A DNA stretch of 64,000 nt from Dyella psychrodurans. Lineage in GTDB: Bacteria; Pseudomonadota; Gammaproteobacteria; Xanthomonadales; Rhodanobacteraceae. The stretch's first letter is position 1, and every line of letters begins with the position of its first letter. A program made the position numbers and the translations under genes. This document shows, in pieces, positions 15,924-25,190 of this stretch. The notes beneath the pieces are model-generated. The model was not told the DNA's origin. It ran no database searches and was given only the letters and a program-made list of their open reading frames with translations. Location: the NCBI RefSeq assembly GCF_003363265.1, contig NZ_QRBF01000003.1, positions 470,858 through 534,857 on the forward strand, in the 5' to 3' direction.

Positions 15924-17123
15924 TTAACGAATGACGGCGGTGACCGCCGCGACGACGTTGTCGAGGTTGCTACGATTCAACGCAGCCACGCAGATGCGGC
16001 CCGTGCCGATCGCATAGATGGCATGCTCTTCACGCAGCTTGTCCACCTGCGCTTTGCTGAGACCGGAATAAGAGAACATGCCCGCCTGCTTCTGGATGAA
16101 GCCGAATTGCGGCGCACCGTTCGCGGCCAGCTTTTCCACCATGCCTGCGCGCATCGCGTGAATGCGCTCGCGCATCTCGGTCAATTCCTGCTCCCATAGC
16201 GCGCGCAACTCGTTGCTGTTGAGCACGCCGGCCACCAGTGCGCCGCCATGCGTGGACGGACTGGAATAGATCGAGCGGATGATGCGCTTGACCAGCGACT
16301 GCACGCGCAGCGCTTCTTCGCGATGGGCACCCACCACGGACAACGCACCCACGCGCTCGCCGTACAGCGAGAACGACTTGGAATACGAGTTGGCGACCAC
16401 GAACGACTCAATGCCCGATTCGGCGAACAGGCGCACCGCCGCCGCATCCGCGTCGATGCCCTTGTCGAAGCCCTGATACGCCATGTCGATGAAAGGCATC
16501 AGGCCGCGATCCTTGACCAGCGCAACCACCTGCTTCCACTGCTCGACGGTGAGATCCACGCCCGTGGGGTTGTGGCAGCACGCGTGCAACAGCACCACGG
16601 TGCCGGGCTCGAGCTTGCCCAGATCGGCCAGCATGCCGGCGAAATCGAGACCGTGCGTAGCGGCGTTGTAATACGCGTAATCGAGCACTTCGAATCCCGC
16701 CGCGGCGAACACCACGCGATGGTTTTCCCAACTCGGCGTGCTGATCGCGACCTTGGCTTTCGGCAGCGCATTGCGCAGCAGTTCCGCGCCGACGCGCAGC
16801 GCACCGCTGCCGCCCACGGTCTGCGAGGTCGCGACGCGGCCGGCCGCCAGCAACGGCGAATCCGCGCCGAACACCAGCTTCTGCGTGGCCTGGTTGTACG
16901 CCGCCAGGCCGTCGATCGGCAGATAACCGCGCGGCTTGGCCTCGCGCGCCAGCGCCTCTTCCACTTCGCGCACGGCGCGCAGCAGCGGAATGCGGCCGCT
17001 TTCGTCGTAATAGATGCCCACGCCCAGGTTGACCTTGCCGGGACGCGTATCGGCCACGAATGCTTCGGTGAGGCCCAGGATCGGATCGCCCGGGGTCATT
17101 TCAACGGATGCAAAGAGGGACAC
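15924..17123 (-). CDS. tyrB: Aromatic/aspartate aminotransferase (class I)
   Basis: 399 residues from a GTG at 17123, chosen because the start MSLFASVEMTPGDPILGL aligns with AspC/TyrB N-termini. A PLP-dependent enzyme transferring amino groups between 2-oxoglutarate and aromatic or dicarboxylic amino acids. Visible landmarks: PLP-contacting YLPIDG and GGSGALR, NPTG in HACCHNPTGVDL, and the PLP lysine in NSYSKSFSLYGERVG. AspC and TyrB cannot be separated with certainty by eye; tyrB is a preference. A palindromic element resembling a methionine box lies 29 bases upstream, which would fit a role in methionine salvage. Confidence 0.9.
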   Translation of the reverse strand: MSLFASVEMTPGDPILGLTEAFVADTRPGKVNLGVGIYYDESGRIPLLRAVREVEEALAREAKPRGYLPIDGLAAYNQATQKLVFGADSPLLAAGRVATSQTVGGSGALRVGAELLRNALPKAKVAISTPSWENHRVVFAAAGFEVLDYAYYNAATHGLDFAGMLADLGKLEPGTVVLLHACCHNPTGVDLTVEQWKQVVALVKDRGLMPFIDMAYQGFDKGIDADAAAVRLFAESGIESFVVANSYSKSFSLYGERVGALSVVGAHREEALRVQSLVKRIIRSIYSSPSTHGGALVAGVLNSNELRALWEQELTEMRERIHAMRAGMVEKLAANGAPQFGFIQKQAGMFSYSGLSKAQVDKLREEHAIYAIGTGRICVAALNRSNLDNVVAAVTAVIR

Positions 17124-17151
17124 GGCTTTACTCGATGTGATAGATGGATAG

Positions 17152-17170
17152 ATGGACGTCTAAACGTCCG
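17152..17170. promoter_or_regulatory. Methionine-box-like palindrome upstream of the aminotransferase
   Basis: ATGGACGTCTAAACGTCCG, with arms GGACGT/ACGTCC, lies between the ttcA stop and the aminotransferase GTG. It looks like tandem 8-bp MET boxes (consensus AGACGTCT). A 16/19 match occurs upstream of the leu operon at 20833-20851. MetJ is not established for this bacterial group to my knowledge, so the binding protein is unknown. Confidence 0.4.
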
Positions 17171-17178
17171 CCGTAATA

Positions 17179-18063
17179 TTAATGGTTGTTCTCGCCTTCG
17201 GCTCCCGCCAGCCAGCCATGCGCATCGGCACGCTGGGCGCCTTCGCGCGAACCCAGGTTCGCGAAGTCGAACAGCTGACGATCGGCAAGCTGCGAGGGTG
17301 CCACATTCCCGAGCGCGCGAAAAATGGTTTCGCTGCGCCCCGGGTTCTGGCGCTCCCACTCGTGCAACATGCGACTGACCGCCTTGCGCTGCAGATTCTC
17401 CTGCGAACCGCAGAGGTTACAGGGAATGATCGGAAACTGCCTGTACGCCGCGTAATCGGCGATGTCGCTTTCCTTGCAGTAAGCCAGCGGCCGGATGACG
17501 ACGTGGCGTCCATCGTCCGAACGCAACTTCGGCGGCATCGCCTTCAGACTCGCCTGATAGAACAGATTCAGGAAAAACGTCCCGAGAATGTCGTCGCGGT
17601 GATGCCCCAGCGCGATCTTCGTGACGCCGTTGGCCACCGCCCACGCGTACAGCGCGCCGCGGCGCAGCCGCGAACACAGGCTGCACATGGTCTTGCCCTC
17701 GGGAATGACCCGCGTCACGGTGCTGTAAGTATCCTGCTCGATAATGTGAAACGGTACGCCGCGTTCGGTGAGGTACTGCGGCAGCACGTGCTCGGGAAAG
17801 CCCGGTTGCTTCTGATCGAGATTCACCGCGATCAGTTCGAAGCGCACCGGTGCCTTCGCCTGCAGCGACAGCAGGATGTCCAGCATCGTGTACGAGTCCT
17901 TGCCGCCGGACAGGCACGCCATCACCTTGTCGCCGTCTTCGATCATGTTGAAGTCGGCGACCGCCTGACCCACCTGATGGCGCAGGCGTTTGGCCAGCTT
18001 GCCGGCCTCGTAGGCCTGCTTGCGGGTCGTTTCAGGTTGAATGACGTCGGGATGGGCGGACAT
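17179..18063 (-). CDS. ttcA: tRNA 2-thiocytidine biosynthesis protein TtcA
   Basis: 294 residues. TtcA thiolates cytidine 32 of certain tRNAs using ATP and an iron-sulfur cluster. The PP-loop SGGKDS (52-57) activates the tRNA base, and two CxxC pairs (C126/C129 in CSLCSR and C214/C217 in CNLCGS) hold the cluster. Length and motif spacing are those of the E. coli enzyme. The C-terminal tail (GENNH) is not conserved. It lies upstream of the aminotransferase on the same strand, with the methionine-box-like palindrome between them. Confidence 0.95.
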   Translation of the reverse strand: MSAHPDVIQPETTRKQAYEAGKLAKRLRHQVGQAVADFNMIEDGDKVMACLSGGKDSYTMLDILLSLQAKAPVRFELIAVNLDQKQPGFPEHVLPQYLTERGVPFHIIEQDTYSTVTRVIPEGKTMCSLCSRLRRGALYAWAVANGVTKIALGHHRDDILGTFFLNLFYQASLKAMPPKLRSDDGRHVVIRPLAYCKESDIADYAAYRQFPIIPCNLCGSQENLQRKAVSRMLHEWERQNPGRSETIFRALGNVAPSQLADRQLFDFANLGSREGAQRADAHGWLAGAEGENNH

Positions 18064-18169
18064 GGCTGGAGCGTCGGGCGGGCAAGCGCATAGTGTACCC
18101 GCCTCTCCCTCGCCATTCCGGCGCGCTACAATTGTCTATCTTCCGCCGCCCTTGCGATTGATTGCGCCC

Positions 18170-18376
18170 ATGCAGGCCCAGGATCCGTCTCAGATCGTCC
18201 ATCTGCTGGCCGAACTGCGCCAGGAGCATCGCGACCTGGATGCGGCGATCGAAAAGCTGGCAGCTTCGCTCGGCAGCGACGAACTGCAGATCACCCGCAT
18301 GAAGAAGCGCAAGCTGCTGTTGAAAGACACCATCGCGCGGCTGGAAAGCAAGCTGATCCCCGACCTCGACGCCTGA
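18170..18376 (+). CDS. YdcH family protein (DUF465)
   Basis: 68 residues from the ATG at 18170, matching the family length. The helical-hairpin pattern LRQEHRDLDAAIEKL followed by ITRMKKRKLLLKDTIARLE is diagnostic of DUF465/YdcH, a small cytoplasmic two-helix protein of unknown function. The GNAT gene starts five bases after its stop, so the two are probably co-transcribed. It is divergent from ttcA. Confidence 0.9.
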   Translation: MQAQDPSQIVHLLAELRQEHRDLDAAIEKLAASLGSDELQITRMKKRKLLLKDTIARLESKLIPDLDA

Positions 18377-18380
18377 TCCG

Positions 18381-18989
18381 ATGCCCACCCTGACCCCGGT
18401 CTCCCTTCAGGACGAACACGTCCTGCTCGAACCCCTCGGCCTGCACCACGCCCCTTCTCTGGAGGCCGCCGCCGCGGACGGCAAGCTCTGGGAACTGTGG
18501 TTCACCAGCGCTCCCGCTCCCGGGCAGGCACGGGCGTATATCGAAAAGGCGCTGGACGGCCTCGCCGCCAACGCCATGCTGCCGTTCGCGGTGCGCGAAA
18601 AAAGCAGTGGCGATATCGTCGGCACCAGCCGCTTCTACGAATTCGATCCCGCGTTGCCGCGCATCGCCATCGGCTACACGTGGTACGCCAGGCGCTGGCA
18701 GAAAAGCCATCTGAACACCGCGTGCAAACGCCTGTTGCTTCAGCACGCCTTCGAAACCCTGCAATGCGTCGCGGTGGAATTCCACACGGATGGGCGCAAC
18801 CTCGATTCGCAACGCGCCATAGAACGCCTCGGCGCCCGCCGCGACGGTGTGCTGCGCGCCCATAAGCGTCGCCCGGACGGCACGCTACGCGATACGGTGT
18901 GCTACTCGATCATTGCCAGCGAATGGCCCGACGTGTCGCGCTGGCTGGAGATGCGCCTGGCGAGGCTCAGAGCCGCTAACAAAACGTAG
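18381..18989 (+). CDS. GNAT-family N-acetyltransferase (RimJ/RimL-like)
   Basis: 202 residues. The acetyl-CoA fold is recognisable: PFAVREKSSGDIVGTSRFYE (strand pair), IAIGYTWYARRWQKSHLNTA (CoA-binding region) and VEFHTDGRNLDSQRAIERLG followed by GVLRAHKRRPDG, as in RimJ/RimL-like enzymes that acetylate protein N-termini or small molecules. Substrate unknown. The last codons (RAANKT and the TAG stop) lie inside an inverted-repeat element (18969-19112), so the original C-terminus was probably replaced by element insertion. Confidence 0.88.
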   Translation: MPTLTPVSLQDEHVLLEPLGLHHAPSLEAAAADGKLWELWFTSAPAPGQARAYIEKALDGLAANAMLPFAVREKSSGDIVGTSRFYEFDPALPRIAIGYTWYARRWQKSHLNTACKRLLLQHAFETLQCVAVEFHTDGRNLDSQRAIERLGARRDGVLRAHKRRPDGTLRDTVCYSIIASEWPDVSRWLEMRLARLRAANKT

Positions 18990-19112
18990 CGAGCGGTCGT
19001 CAGGTGGGTGCGGGCGGCGCGCAGGAACCGGAGTGTACTGGGGTGTACATGAGGATTCCGAGCACCGACCGCGCCCGCCTGGCGGCCGCGCAGTAGTTTT
19101 GTTAGCGACTCT
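18969..19112. repeat. 144-bp inverted-repeat element at the GNAT 3' end
   Basis: Terminal arms AGAGCCGCTAACAAAACGTA (18969-18988) and TAGTTTTGTTAGCGACTCT (19094-19112) are inverted copies. Inside, GTGTACTGGGGTGTAC is itself near-palindromic and is flanked by GGAACC and GGATTCC. The core wording resembles a dispersed repeat found in many GC-rich proteobacteria. It has no coding capacity, and looks MITE- or REP-like. Confidence 0.7.
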
Positions 19113-19120
19113 TAGCCCGC

Positions 19121-20518
19121 TCAAAGCAGGCGATTGAGCAGACGATCCAGTCGCACCCGGCTGAGTCGGCGCAGCAATGTACGCACGTCGCGCGGATAGT
19201 GGCGCGGGTTATCGAGTGCGTAGTAATCGTCCAGCCGCGTGGCGTGACGACGCAATGCCATCCACTCCGCTTCATGTCGCGCCGTCAGCAAGCGGGACGG
19301 ATCGCGCAGCAGCAGACCGTTTTCCAAGTCGAGCGCCCACGCGCGAGGATTGAGATTGTTACCGGTGACGACGGCAATCTCGTCGTCGATCAACAATCCT
19401 TTCAAGTGATAGCTGTTGTCGCCATCGCGCCACAGCCAGATGTTCAGCTGGCCGCGCTCGATGTGTGTGCGATGAAGCCGTGCAAAGCGGCGAAGATTGC
19501 TTTCGTATAGATACGGCAACAATCCGATCTTGCGGAAAGGCTCACTCGGCGGAATGTAGAAATCGTTCGCGGTCTTGTCGCCCACCATGATGTCGATGGT
19601 GCACCCGCGACGCAGCAGATGGCCCAGCACCGTGCGCACGGGCCTGGGCAGATTGAAGTAAGGCGTGAACAGCACGACGCGTCGACGCGCACCGCGCAAC
19701 AGCGCCAGCAGCACCTCGTTGAGCTGATTGTCGCTGCGGCCGAAGCCGACCAGCGGCGTCACCGCTACCGCGACTTCCGGCAACGGTTCGCGCGGCACCT
19801 GATACTGCGCGTGCTGCAATTCCCGCCGCAGATGCCTTACCGGATTTTGCAGATCGCGGGTGGACGGCAAGGGCTGTTGATCCAATCGGATCACAGCCTC
19901 GTTGCTGCGAAGGTGCCGATGCACGAACCCCGCAAGGCTGTCGGCGAGCCCCGCATGGTGCAGCAGATGATAGCGATCGAGCCGGTAGCGCCCATGTCGC
20001 GCCAGATACACGTCATTGATGCTGGCACCGCTGTACAGCACCTTATCGTCGATCACAAAGCCCTTCAGATGCAGCACGCCGAACAACTCGCGGTTCTGCA
20101 CCGGCACGCCGTAGATCGCGACGCCGTCGCCGAACTGTGCGGCATAGTGGCGATACATCGCGCCATTGCCTTCGCTGGCCGCCTTGCCGATCAGGCCGCG
20201 CCGGGCGCGGTGCCAATCGACGTAAACCTCCACTTCGAGCGCGGGGTTGGCCTTGTGCGCGGCATATAGTGCGTCCAACACCTCGCGGCCGGCATCGTCG
20301 TCCTGCAGATACAGCGCCACGATGACGATCCGCCGCCTCGCCTGCGCGATCAGCGCCAGCAATGTCTCGCGAAACGCAGCCGGTCCATTCAGAACCCGGA
20401 TACGGTCTGCCGGCACCGCAAAGGCGTGCAGCGCGTCCAGCTTCGGGCGCACGGAACGGCCCAGTGGCAACAAGCGCCGGGCCAGACGGTGGGGCATCGG
20501 TAAGTTGGGAACATTCAT
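19121..20518 (-). CDS. pssA: CDP-diacylglycerol-serine O-phosphatidyltransferase (PLD type)
   Basis: 465 residues. PssA makes phosphatidylserine, the precursor of phosphatidylethanolamine, at the inner face of the inner membrane. The two phospholipase-D HKD motifs are present: HLKGFVIDD with SGASINDVYL in the N-terminal half, and HLKGLLIDD with TGNNLNPRAW in the C-terminal half. Both match PssA of the E. coli type rather than cardiolipin synthase. Length agrees with the family (about 450). It stands alone, convergent with the GNAT gene and divergent from the leu operon. Confidence 0.92.
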   Translation of the reverse strand: MNVPNLPMPHRLARRLLPLGRSVRPKLDALHAFAVPADRIRVLNGPAAFRETLLALIAQARRRIVIVALYLQDDDAGREVLDALYAAHKANPALEVEVYVDWHRARRGLIGKAASEGNGAMYRHYAAQFGDGVAIYGVPVQNRELFGVLHLKGFVIDDKVLYSGASINDVYLARHGRYRLDRYHLLHHAGLADSLAGFVHRHLRSNEAVIRLDQQPLPSTRDLQNPVRHLRRELQHAQYQVPREPLPEVAVAVTPLVGFGRSDNQLNEVLLALLRGARRRVVLFTPYFNLPRPVRTVLGHLLRRGCTIDIMVGDKTANDFYIPPSEPFRKIGLLPYLYESNLRRFARLHRTHIERGQLNIWLWRDGDNSYHLKGLLIDDEIAVVTGNNLNPRAWALDLENGLLLRDPSRLLTARHEAEWMALRRHATRLDDYYALDNPRHYPRDVRTLLRRLSRVRLDRLLNRLL

Positions 20519-20897
20519 GACGCCATGGTAGCGAGTCCCTCGCAGGGCTCAATCCACTGCGGCCGCGGCCACTCGCACTGGCAAGCCTTGGCTTGAAACG
20601 GGTCGATGCCCTGTCGGATGAAACGCATGTTGCTACGAGCCAGGTGAGGATCGTGTAGCGGGAGATTAGTCCACCTCATTGCGCACACTCGCCTGCATTT
20701 ATCGTGATGCTGATCGTCCTTTGGCCACGCCATGACGTACAAAACACACGCAAAACATCGATCAGGAACATGCATGGCAACTTTTTTATTGGTTTCTTTT
20801 GAAACGAATAAATGCGAAATGTGTTGGTACATATGGACGTCCAGCCGTCCGTACGCGAACGAATTGGCAATTGGGAAAAATTTTCATAAAAAAATGA
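20519..20897. other. Long upstream region of the branched-chain operon
   Basis: No gene is supported between pssA and the leu promoter. The distal half is GC-rich. From about 20760 the DNA turns AT-rich (TTTTTTATTGGTTTCTTTTG; GGGAAAAATTTTCATAAAAA near 20875-20890), as in an UP element or binding region, and it contains the methionine-box-like palindrome at 20833-20851. Confidence 0.5.
20833..20851. promoter_or_regulatory. Methionine-box-like palindrome upstream of leu promoter
   Basis: ATGGACGTCCAGCCGTCCG matches 16 of 19 positions of the element at 17152-17170. It ends 46 bases before the proposed -35 box, a position suited to an activator or a co-acting repressor. Confidence 0.4.
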
Positions 20898-20927
20898 TTG
20901 ACACACCGTCAAGGCCTGCCTTAGGGT
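20898..20927 (+). promoter_or_regulatory. Sigma-70 promoter of the leu-ilv operon
   Basis: A consensus -35 box TTGACA (20898-20903) and an 18-base spacer lead to TAGGGT (20922-20927), a weak -10 that keeps the important T1, A2 and T6. AT-rich DNA lies just upstream. The expected start point (about 20934-20935) coincides with the A of the leader-peptide ATG. Confidence 0.6.
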
Positions 20928-20934
20928 CGACGAC

Positions 20935-21072
20935 ATGCCGCAGCGCAACAGCCACCGCTATGTGACCCGAGCAATCCGTCCCCCGACGGTCACGGACATG
21001 CTGCCGTTCGCAGGCCTCCTTCTTATTTCCCTTGTACTCGTACTCCTTATTACTAACGGAGGTGCGGGCTGA
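20935..21072 (+). CDS. Attenuator leader peptide of the leu-ilv operon
   Basis: 45 codons ending in TGA at 21070-21072. Residues 28-39, LLLISLVLVLLI, are eleven branched-chain residues out of twelve. All the Leu codons there are CTT or CTC, both Val codons are GTA and both Ile codons ATT, none being the codons favoured in this GC-rich genome. Ribosome stalling on them when Leu/Val/Ile-tRNAs are scarce would free 21061-21068. An internal ATG at 20998 would give a 24-residue peptide with the same control region. The promoter position suggests a leaderless start at 20935. Confidence 0.85.
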   Translation: MPQRNSHRYVTRAIRPPTVTDMLPFAGLLLISLVLVLLITNGGAG

Positions 21073-21119
21073 GGGCGCGTGTCCAGGTAAAGCAAAACTG
21101 ACCTAGATACCCTGAAGAA

Positions 21120-21150
21120 CCCCGCACCCGAACAGGATGCGGGGTTTTTT
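21120..21150 (+). terminator. Attenuator terminator upstream of leuA
   Basis: CCCCGCA (21120-21126) pairs with TGCGGGG (21138-21144) and is followed by six T residues (21145-21150). The competing antiterminator is also visible: GGTGCGGG (21061-21068, overlapping the end of the leader peptide) is perfectly complementary to CCCGCACC (21121-21128). leuA begins 35 bases downstream. Confidence 0.88.
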
Positions 21151-21184
21151 GTTGCCCTCGGCACCGCCCAAAACGGAGCCAGGC

Positions 21185-22792
21185 ATGACCACCGAAACAG
21201 CACAACCGAAAGACCAGGGCGAGGCCGGCGACAACGCCGAAGATCGCGTACGCATCTTCGACACCACCCTGCGCGATGGCGAACAGGCGCCCGGTTTCTC
21301 CATGGATCGACGGGCCAAATTGTGCATGGCACAAGCCCTGGAAACCCTGGGCGTGGACATCCTCGAAGCGGGCTTTCCGCAGGCTTCGCCGGACGATTTC
21401 GCGGCCGTTGAAGAAATCGCGCGAACGTTGCGCAACACCACCGTGTGCGCACTCGCGCGCTGCCAGAACGGCGACATCGACACGTCCGCGCGTGCGCTGG
21501 AACGCGCGCATCGCTCGCGCATTCACCTGTTCCTTTCCACCAGCCCGCTGCATCGCGAACACAAGCTGGGCATGAGCAAATCGCAGGTGCTCGAAACGGC
21601 CGTAGCCTCGATCGAGCGCGCGCGCAAATACTGCGCCGACGTCGAATTCTCCGCCGAAGACGCGCTGCGCACCGAACCCGATTTCCTGGTCGAAGTGTTC
21701 AGCGCGGCCATTGCCGCAGGCGCGACCACGCTCAATGCACCCGACACCGTGGGTTACACCACGCCCGCCGAAATGGTGGAGCTCTTCACGTACCTGCGGA
21801 AAAACGTTCGCGACGCGCACAAAGCCGTATTTTCCACGCATTGTCACGACGATTTGGGGATGGCCGTGGCCAACAGCCTTGCTGCAGTCAGCGCGGGCGC
21901 CCGGCAGGTGGAATGCACCATCAACGGCATCGGCGAACGCGCCGGCAATGCCGCGCTGGAAGAAATCGTGATGGCGCTGAAGGTTCGCGCGCCGCATTTC
22001 GGCCTGCGCACGGGCATCGACACGCGCAAGCTCTATCCCACCTCGCGCCTGCTCACGCAGGTCACCGGGCAAGCCGTACCTCGCAACAAGGCGGTCGTGG
22101 GCGAGAACGCTTTCGCGCACGAATCGGGCATCCATCAGCACGGCATGCTCAAGCACCGCGGCACCTACGAAATCATGCGTCCGCAGGATGTGGGCATCGC
22201 CGAAACGACACTGGTGCTGGGCAAGCATTCCGGCCGCCATGCGTTGCGCCAACGCCTGCAAACGCTCGGACATGCCGTGGACGAATCCGCGATGGACGAC
22301 ATCTTCGCGCGCTTCAAGGCGCTGGCCGACCGCAAGCGCGAGATCCGCGATGAAGACCTCGAAGCGCTGGCGCTCGGCCAGGACCCGGATGCAAAAGGTC
22401 CGTGGCATCTGGACCAGCTCAACACCAGCTCGCATCTGGGCGGCAGCGCGTCGGCCACGGTGAAGCTGAGCCACGAAGACGGCCGCGAAGTGGGCGAGGC
22501 CGCCATCGGCGACGGTCCGGTGGATGCCGTGCTGCGCGCGATCGAACGCGCCACCGGCACCGACATGGTGCTGACACGCTTCCAGGTTCGGGCGATCAGC
22601 GAGGGTGGCGACGCGCAAGGCCAGGCGCAGCTCACCGCGCGTCACGCACAGCGCGACTGGAATGGCAGCAGCGTCAGCACCGACATCATCGAGGCGACCG
22701 CGCACGCGGCGCTCGCCATCGTCAATCGCATCGAACGGCAGTCCGGCGAACGCCCTGCCCCAGTCCTGAAGTCGCGAGGAGTTTCCGCATGA
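21185..22792 (+). CDS. leuA: 2-isopropylmalate synthase
   Basis: 535 residues from the ATG at 21185 (GGAGCCAGGC upstream). Condenses acetyl-CoA with 2-oxoisovalerate in the first step of leucine synthesis. The DRE-TIM metallolyase signature is clear: [17 protein letters not shown] near residue 22 and metal ligands in [14 protein letters not shown], then [15 protein letters not shown]-terminal LeuA allosteric domain (about 395-525) provides leucine feedback. It heads the superoperon under the attenuator. Its stop overlaps the ATG of ilvE (ATGA). Confidence 0.96.
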   Translation: MTTETAQPKDQGEAGDNAEDRVRIFDTTLRDGEQAPGFSMDRRAKLCMAQALETLGVDILEAGFPQASPDDFAAVEEIARTLRNTTVCALARCQNGDIDTSARALERAHRSRIHLFLSTSPLHREHKLGMSKSQVLETAVASIERARKYCADVEFSAEDALRTEPDFLVEVFSAAIAAGATTLNAPDTVGYTTPAEMVELFTYLRKNVRDAHKAVFSTHCHDDLGMAVANSLAAVSAGARQVECTINGIGERAGNAALEEIVMALKVRAPHFGLRTGIDTRKLYPTSRLLTQVTGQAVPRNKAVVGENAFAHESGIHQHGMLKHRGTYEIMRPQDVGIAETTLVLGKHSGRHALRQRLQTLGHAVDESAMDDIFARFKALADRKREIRDEDLEALALGQDPDAKGPWHLDQLNTSSHLGGSASATVKLSHEDGREVGEAAIGDGPVDAVLRAIERATGTDMVLTRFQVRAISEGGDAQGQAQLTARHAQRDWNGSSVSTDIIEATAHAALAIVNRIERQSGERPAPVLKSRGVSA

Positions 22793-23781
22793 GCACGCCC
22801 TTCCTTTGGCACAACGGCCGCATCAAGCCATGGGCCGAGGCCACCGTTCACGTCAGCACGCATGCGCTGCACTACGGCTCCTCAGTGTTCGAAGGCGAGC
22901 GTGTGTATGCGACACCGGAAGGGCCTGCCTATTTCCGCCTCGCCGATCACACGCGCCGCCTGTTCGAGTCCGCGCGCGTCTACGACATCGAGATCGGTTA
23001 CAGCGAGCAGGAGATCGATGAAGCCTGCCTGGACTTGATTCGCGCCAACCGGATGGCATCGGCCTATGTACGGCCGATCGTGTTTCGCGGCGCCGGCGGG
23101 CTCGGCGTACTCCCCAGGGACGGCGCGCCCGTCGACGTCGCGATCATGGCTTTGGAATGGGGCGCTTATCTCGGCGACGCGGCCGAAGTGGGCGCGGATG
23201 TGTGCGTGTCGTCGTGGAATCGCCCCGCACCGAATACCTTTCCGAGCTGGGCGAAAGCCGGTGGCAACTACCTCAGCAGCCAGCTGATCGGATTGGAAGC
23301 GCGCCGTGGCGGTTTCGACGAAGGCATCGCGCTGGGCTACAACGGCCTGCTGAGCGAAGGCGCGGGCGAAAACCTCTTCCTGGTCAAGCGCGGCAAGTTG
23401 CTCACGCCGCCGTCGAGCGCGGGCATTCTCGCCGGTATCACGCGCGACACGGTGATCACGCTCGCCAACGATCTCGGCATCGCCGTGGAAGAACGCGACC
23501 TGCCGCGCGAAGCGCTGTATTCGGCCGACGAAGTGTTCATGACCGGCACCGCCGCGGAAATCACGCCGGTGCGTTCCGTCGACCGCAAGAAGGTCGGCAG
23601 CGGCACCCCTGGCCCGATCACGCGCGCATTGCGCGATGCCTTCTTCGGCCTGTTCGACGGTCGTACGCAAGACCGTTACGGCTGGCTCACGCATGTATCG
23701 GGCGCGGTCGCCCCCGACCACGAAAGTCAAAACGCGGCCAGCCATGGCCGCGCTTCTCAACCACAGCAGGTCACTGCATGA
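22789..23781 (+). CDS. ilvE: Branched-chain amino-acid aminotransferase
   Basis: 330 residues. Transfers the amino group to the 2-oxo acids of Leu, Ile and Val, the last step of all three pathways. The fold-type IV signature is typical of Ilv[11 protein letters not shown] near the N-terminus, the PLP lysine in [15 protein letters not shown], then [20 protein letters not shown] and [17 protein letters not shown] tail of about 25 residues after WGWL-like sequence (YGWLTHVS) is extra and Gln/Ser-rich. It overlaps leuA and leuC by four bases at each end. Confidence 0.95.
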   Translation: MSTPFLWHNGRIKPWAEATVHVSTHALHYGSSVFEGERVYATPEGPAYFRLADHTRRLFESARVYDIEIGYSEQEIDEACLDLIRANRMASAYVRPIVFRGAGGLGVLPRDGAPVDVAIMALEWGAYLGDAAEVGADVCVSSWNRPAPNTFPSWAKAGGNYLSSQLIGLEARRGGFDEGIALGYNGLLSEGAGENLFLVKRGKLLTPPSSAGILAGITRDTVITLANDLGIAVEERDLPREALYSADEVFMTGTAAEITPVRSVDRKKVGSGTPGPITRALRDAFFGLFDGRTQDRYGWLTHVSGAVAPDHESQNAASHGRASQPQQVTA

Positions 23782-25190
23782 CGCCTCGTACGCTATTCGA
23801 AAAAATCTGGGGCGCCCATGTGGTCGCACCCGAAACCGACGACACGCCCTCGGTGCTGTACATCGATCTGCACCTGGTACACGAAGTCACCTCGCCACAG
23901 GCCTTCAGCGAACTGCGTTCGCGCGGCCTGAAACTGCGTCGTCCTGACCGCACGCTGGCGACGCTCGACCATTCCACGCCCACGCTGCCCCCTGCGGCGA
24001 ACGGCGAGCGTCCCTACACCAACGCCGAAGCGAAGGCACAGGTGGCGCAGCTGGAAGCGAATTGTCGCGAATTCGGCGTGCGGCTCTACGGATGGGATAG
24101 CCAGGACCGCGGCATCGTGCACGTCATCGGCCCTGAGCTCGGCGCCACGCAACCGGGCATGACCATCGTTTGCGGCGACAGCCACACCTCGACCCATGGC
24201 GCGTTCGGCGCACTCGCGTTCGGCATCGGCACCACCGAAGTCGGTCACGTGATGGCCACGCAATGCCTGCTGCAACGCAAGCCGAAAACCTTCGCCATCC
24301 ATGTCGACGGCAAGTTGCCGCGCGGCGTCGGCGCGAAGGACCTGATCCTGCACATCATCGGCGAGATCGGCGTGGATGGCGGTACCGGCTACGTTCTGGA
24401 ATATCGCGGCGAAGCCATCGAGGCGCTGTCGATGGAAGAGCGCATGACGGTGTGCAACATGTCGATCGAAGCCGGCGCACGCGCGGGGCTTATCGCGCCG
24501 GATGAAACCACGTTCGCCTGGCTGAAAGGCCGTTCCAACGCGCCGCAGGGTGCGGCATGGGATGCAGCCGTCAATCGTTGGCGCGCATTGCGCACCGATG
24601 CCGGCGCCGAATACGACCGCGAAGTGCGCATCGACGCCAGCCAGATTCGGCCGACGGTCACCTACGGCACGCATCCGGGCATGGCGATTGCGATGGACAA
24701 ACCCGTGCCCGCCGCGCGCAACGCGCCGGAGCAACGTGCGCTCGATTACATGCAGGTCAAACCGAATCAGCCGATGCAAGGCACGGCGGTCGATGTCGTG
24801 TTCATCGGCAGCTGCACCAACTCGCGCCTTTCCGACCTGCGCGAGGCCGCCAACGTGTTGCGCGGCAGGAAGGTTGCCAAGGGCGTGCGCGTGCTGGTGG
24901 TGCCAGGCTCCGAAGCCGTGCGCCGCGATGCCGAGCGCGAAGGTCTGCACGAAGTATTTCTCGCCGCGGGCGCCGAGTGGCGCATCCCGGGCTGCTCGAT
25001 GTGCATCGCGATGAACGGCGATCTCGCGCAACCGGGACAGCTCGTCGTGAGCACGTCCAACCGCAATTTCGAAGGCCGCCAGGGCAAGGGTGCACGCACC
25101 GTGCTGGCAAGCCCTGCCACAGCTGCCGCATCCGCCATCGCCGGCGCGATTGCCGACCCGCGCGAATACCTGACGGAGGTGGCCGCATGA
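23778..25190 (+). CDS. leuC: 3-isopropylmalate dehydratase large subunit
   Basis: 470 residues, the normal size. Together with LeuD it isomerises 2- to 3-isopropylmalate using a [4Fe-4S] cluster. The start [16 protein letters not shown] and [16 protein letters not shown] are typical. Aconitase-type motifs [13 protein letters not shown] and the cluster cysteines in FIGSCTNSR and CSMCIAMN are intact. ATGA overlaps join it to ilvE upstream and leuD downstream, the latter ensuring balanced synthesis of the two subunits. Confidence 0.97.
   Translation: MTPRTLFEKIWGAHVVAPETDDTPSVLYIDLHLVHEVTSPQAFSELRSRGLKLRRPDRTLATLDHSTPTLPPAANGERPYTNAEAKAQVAQLEANCREFGVRLYGWDSQDRGIVHVIGPELGATQPGMTIVCGDSHTSTHGAFGALAFGIGTTEVGHVMATQCLLQRKPKTFAIHVDGKLPRGVGAKDLILHIIGEIGVDGGTGYVLEYRGEAIEALSMEERMTVCNMSIEAGARAGLIAPDETTFAWLKGRSNAPQGAAWDAAVNRWRALRTDAGAEYDREVRIDASQIRPTVTYGTHPGMAIAMDKPVPAARNAPEQRALDYMQVKPNQPMQGTAVDVVFIGSCTNSRLSDLREAANVLRGRKVAKGVRVLVVPGSEAVRRDAEREGLHEVFLAAGAEWRIPGCSMCIAMNGDLAQPGQLVVSTSNRNFEGRQGKGARTVLASPATAAASAIAGAIADPREYLTEVAA

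Noticed and set aside
16248-17378. 376-codon plus-strand frame across the aminotransferase and ttcA
   Set aside because: Runs antisense through two well-defined genes and their spacer; Arg/His-rich shadow composition.
20732-20965. Possible small protein upstream of leuA (77 codons)
   Set aside because: It covers the promoter and operator-like region and ends inside the leader peptide in another frame, with no ribosome-binding site. The leader peptide in the other frame explains the sequence better.
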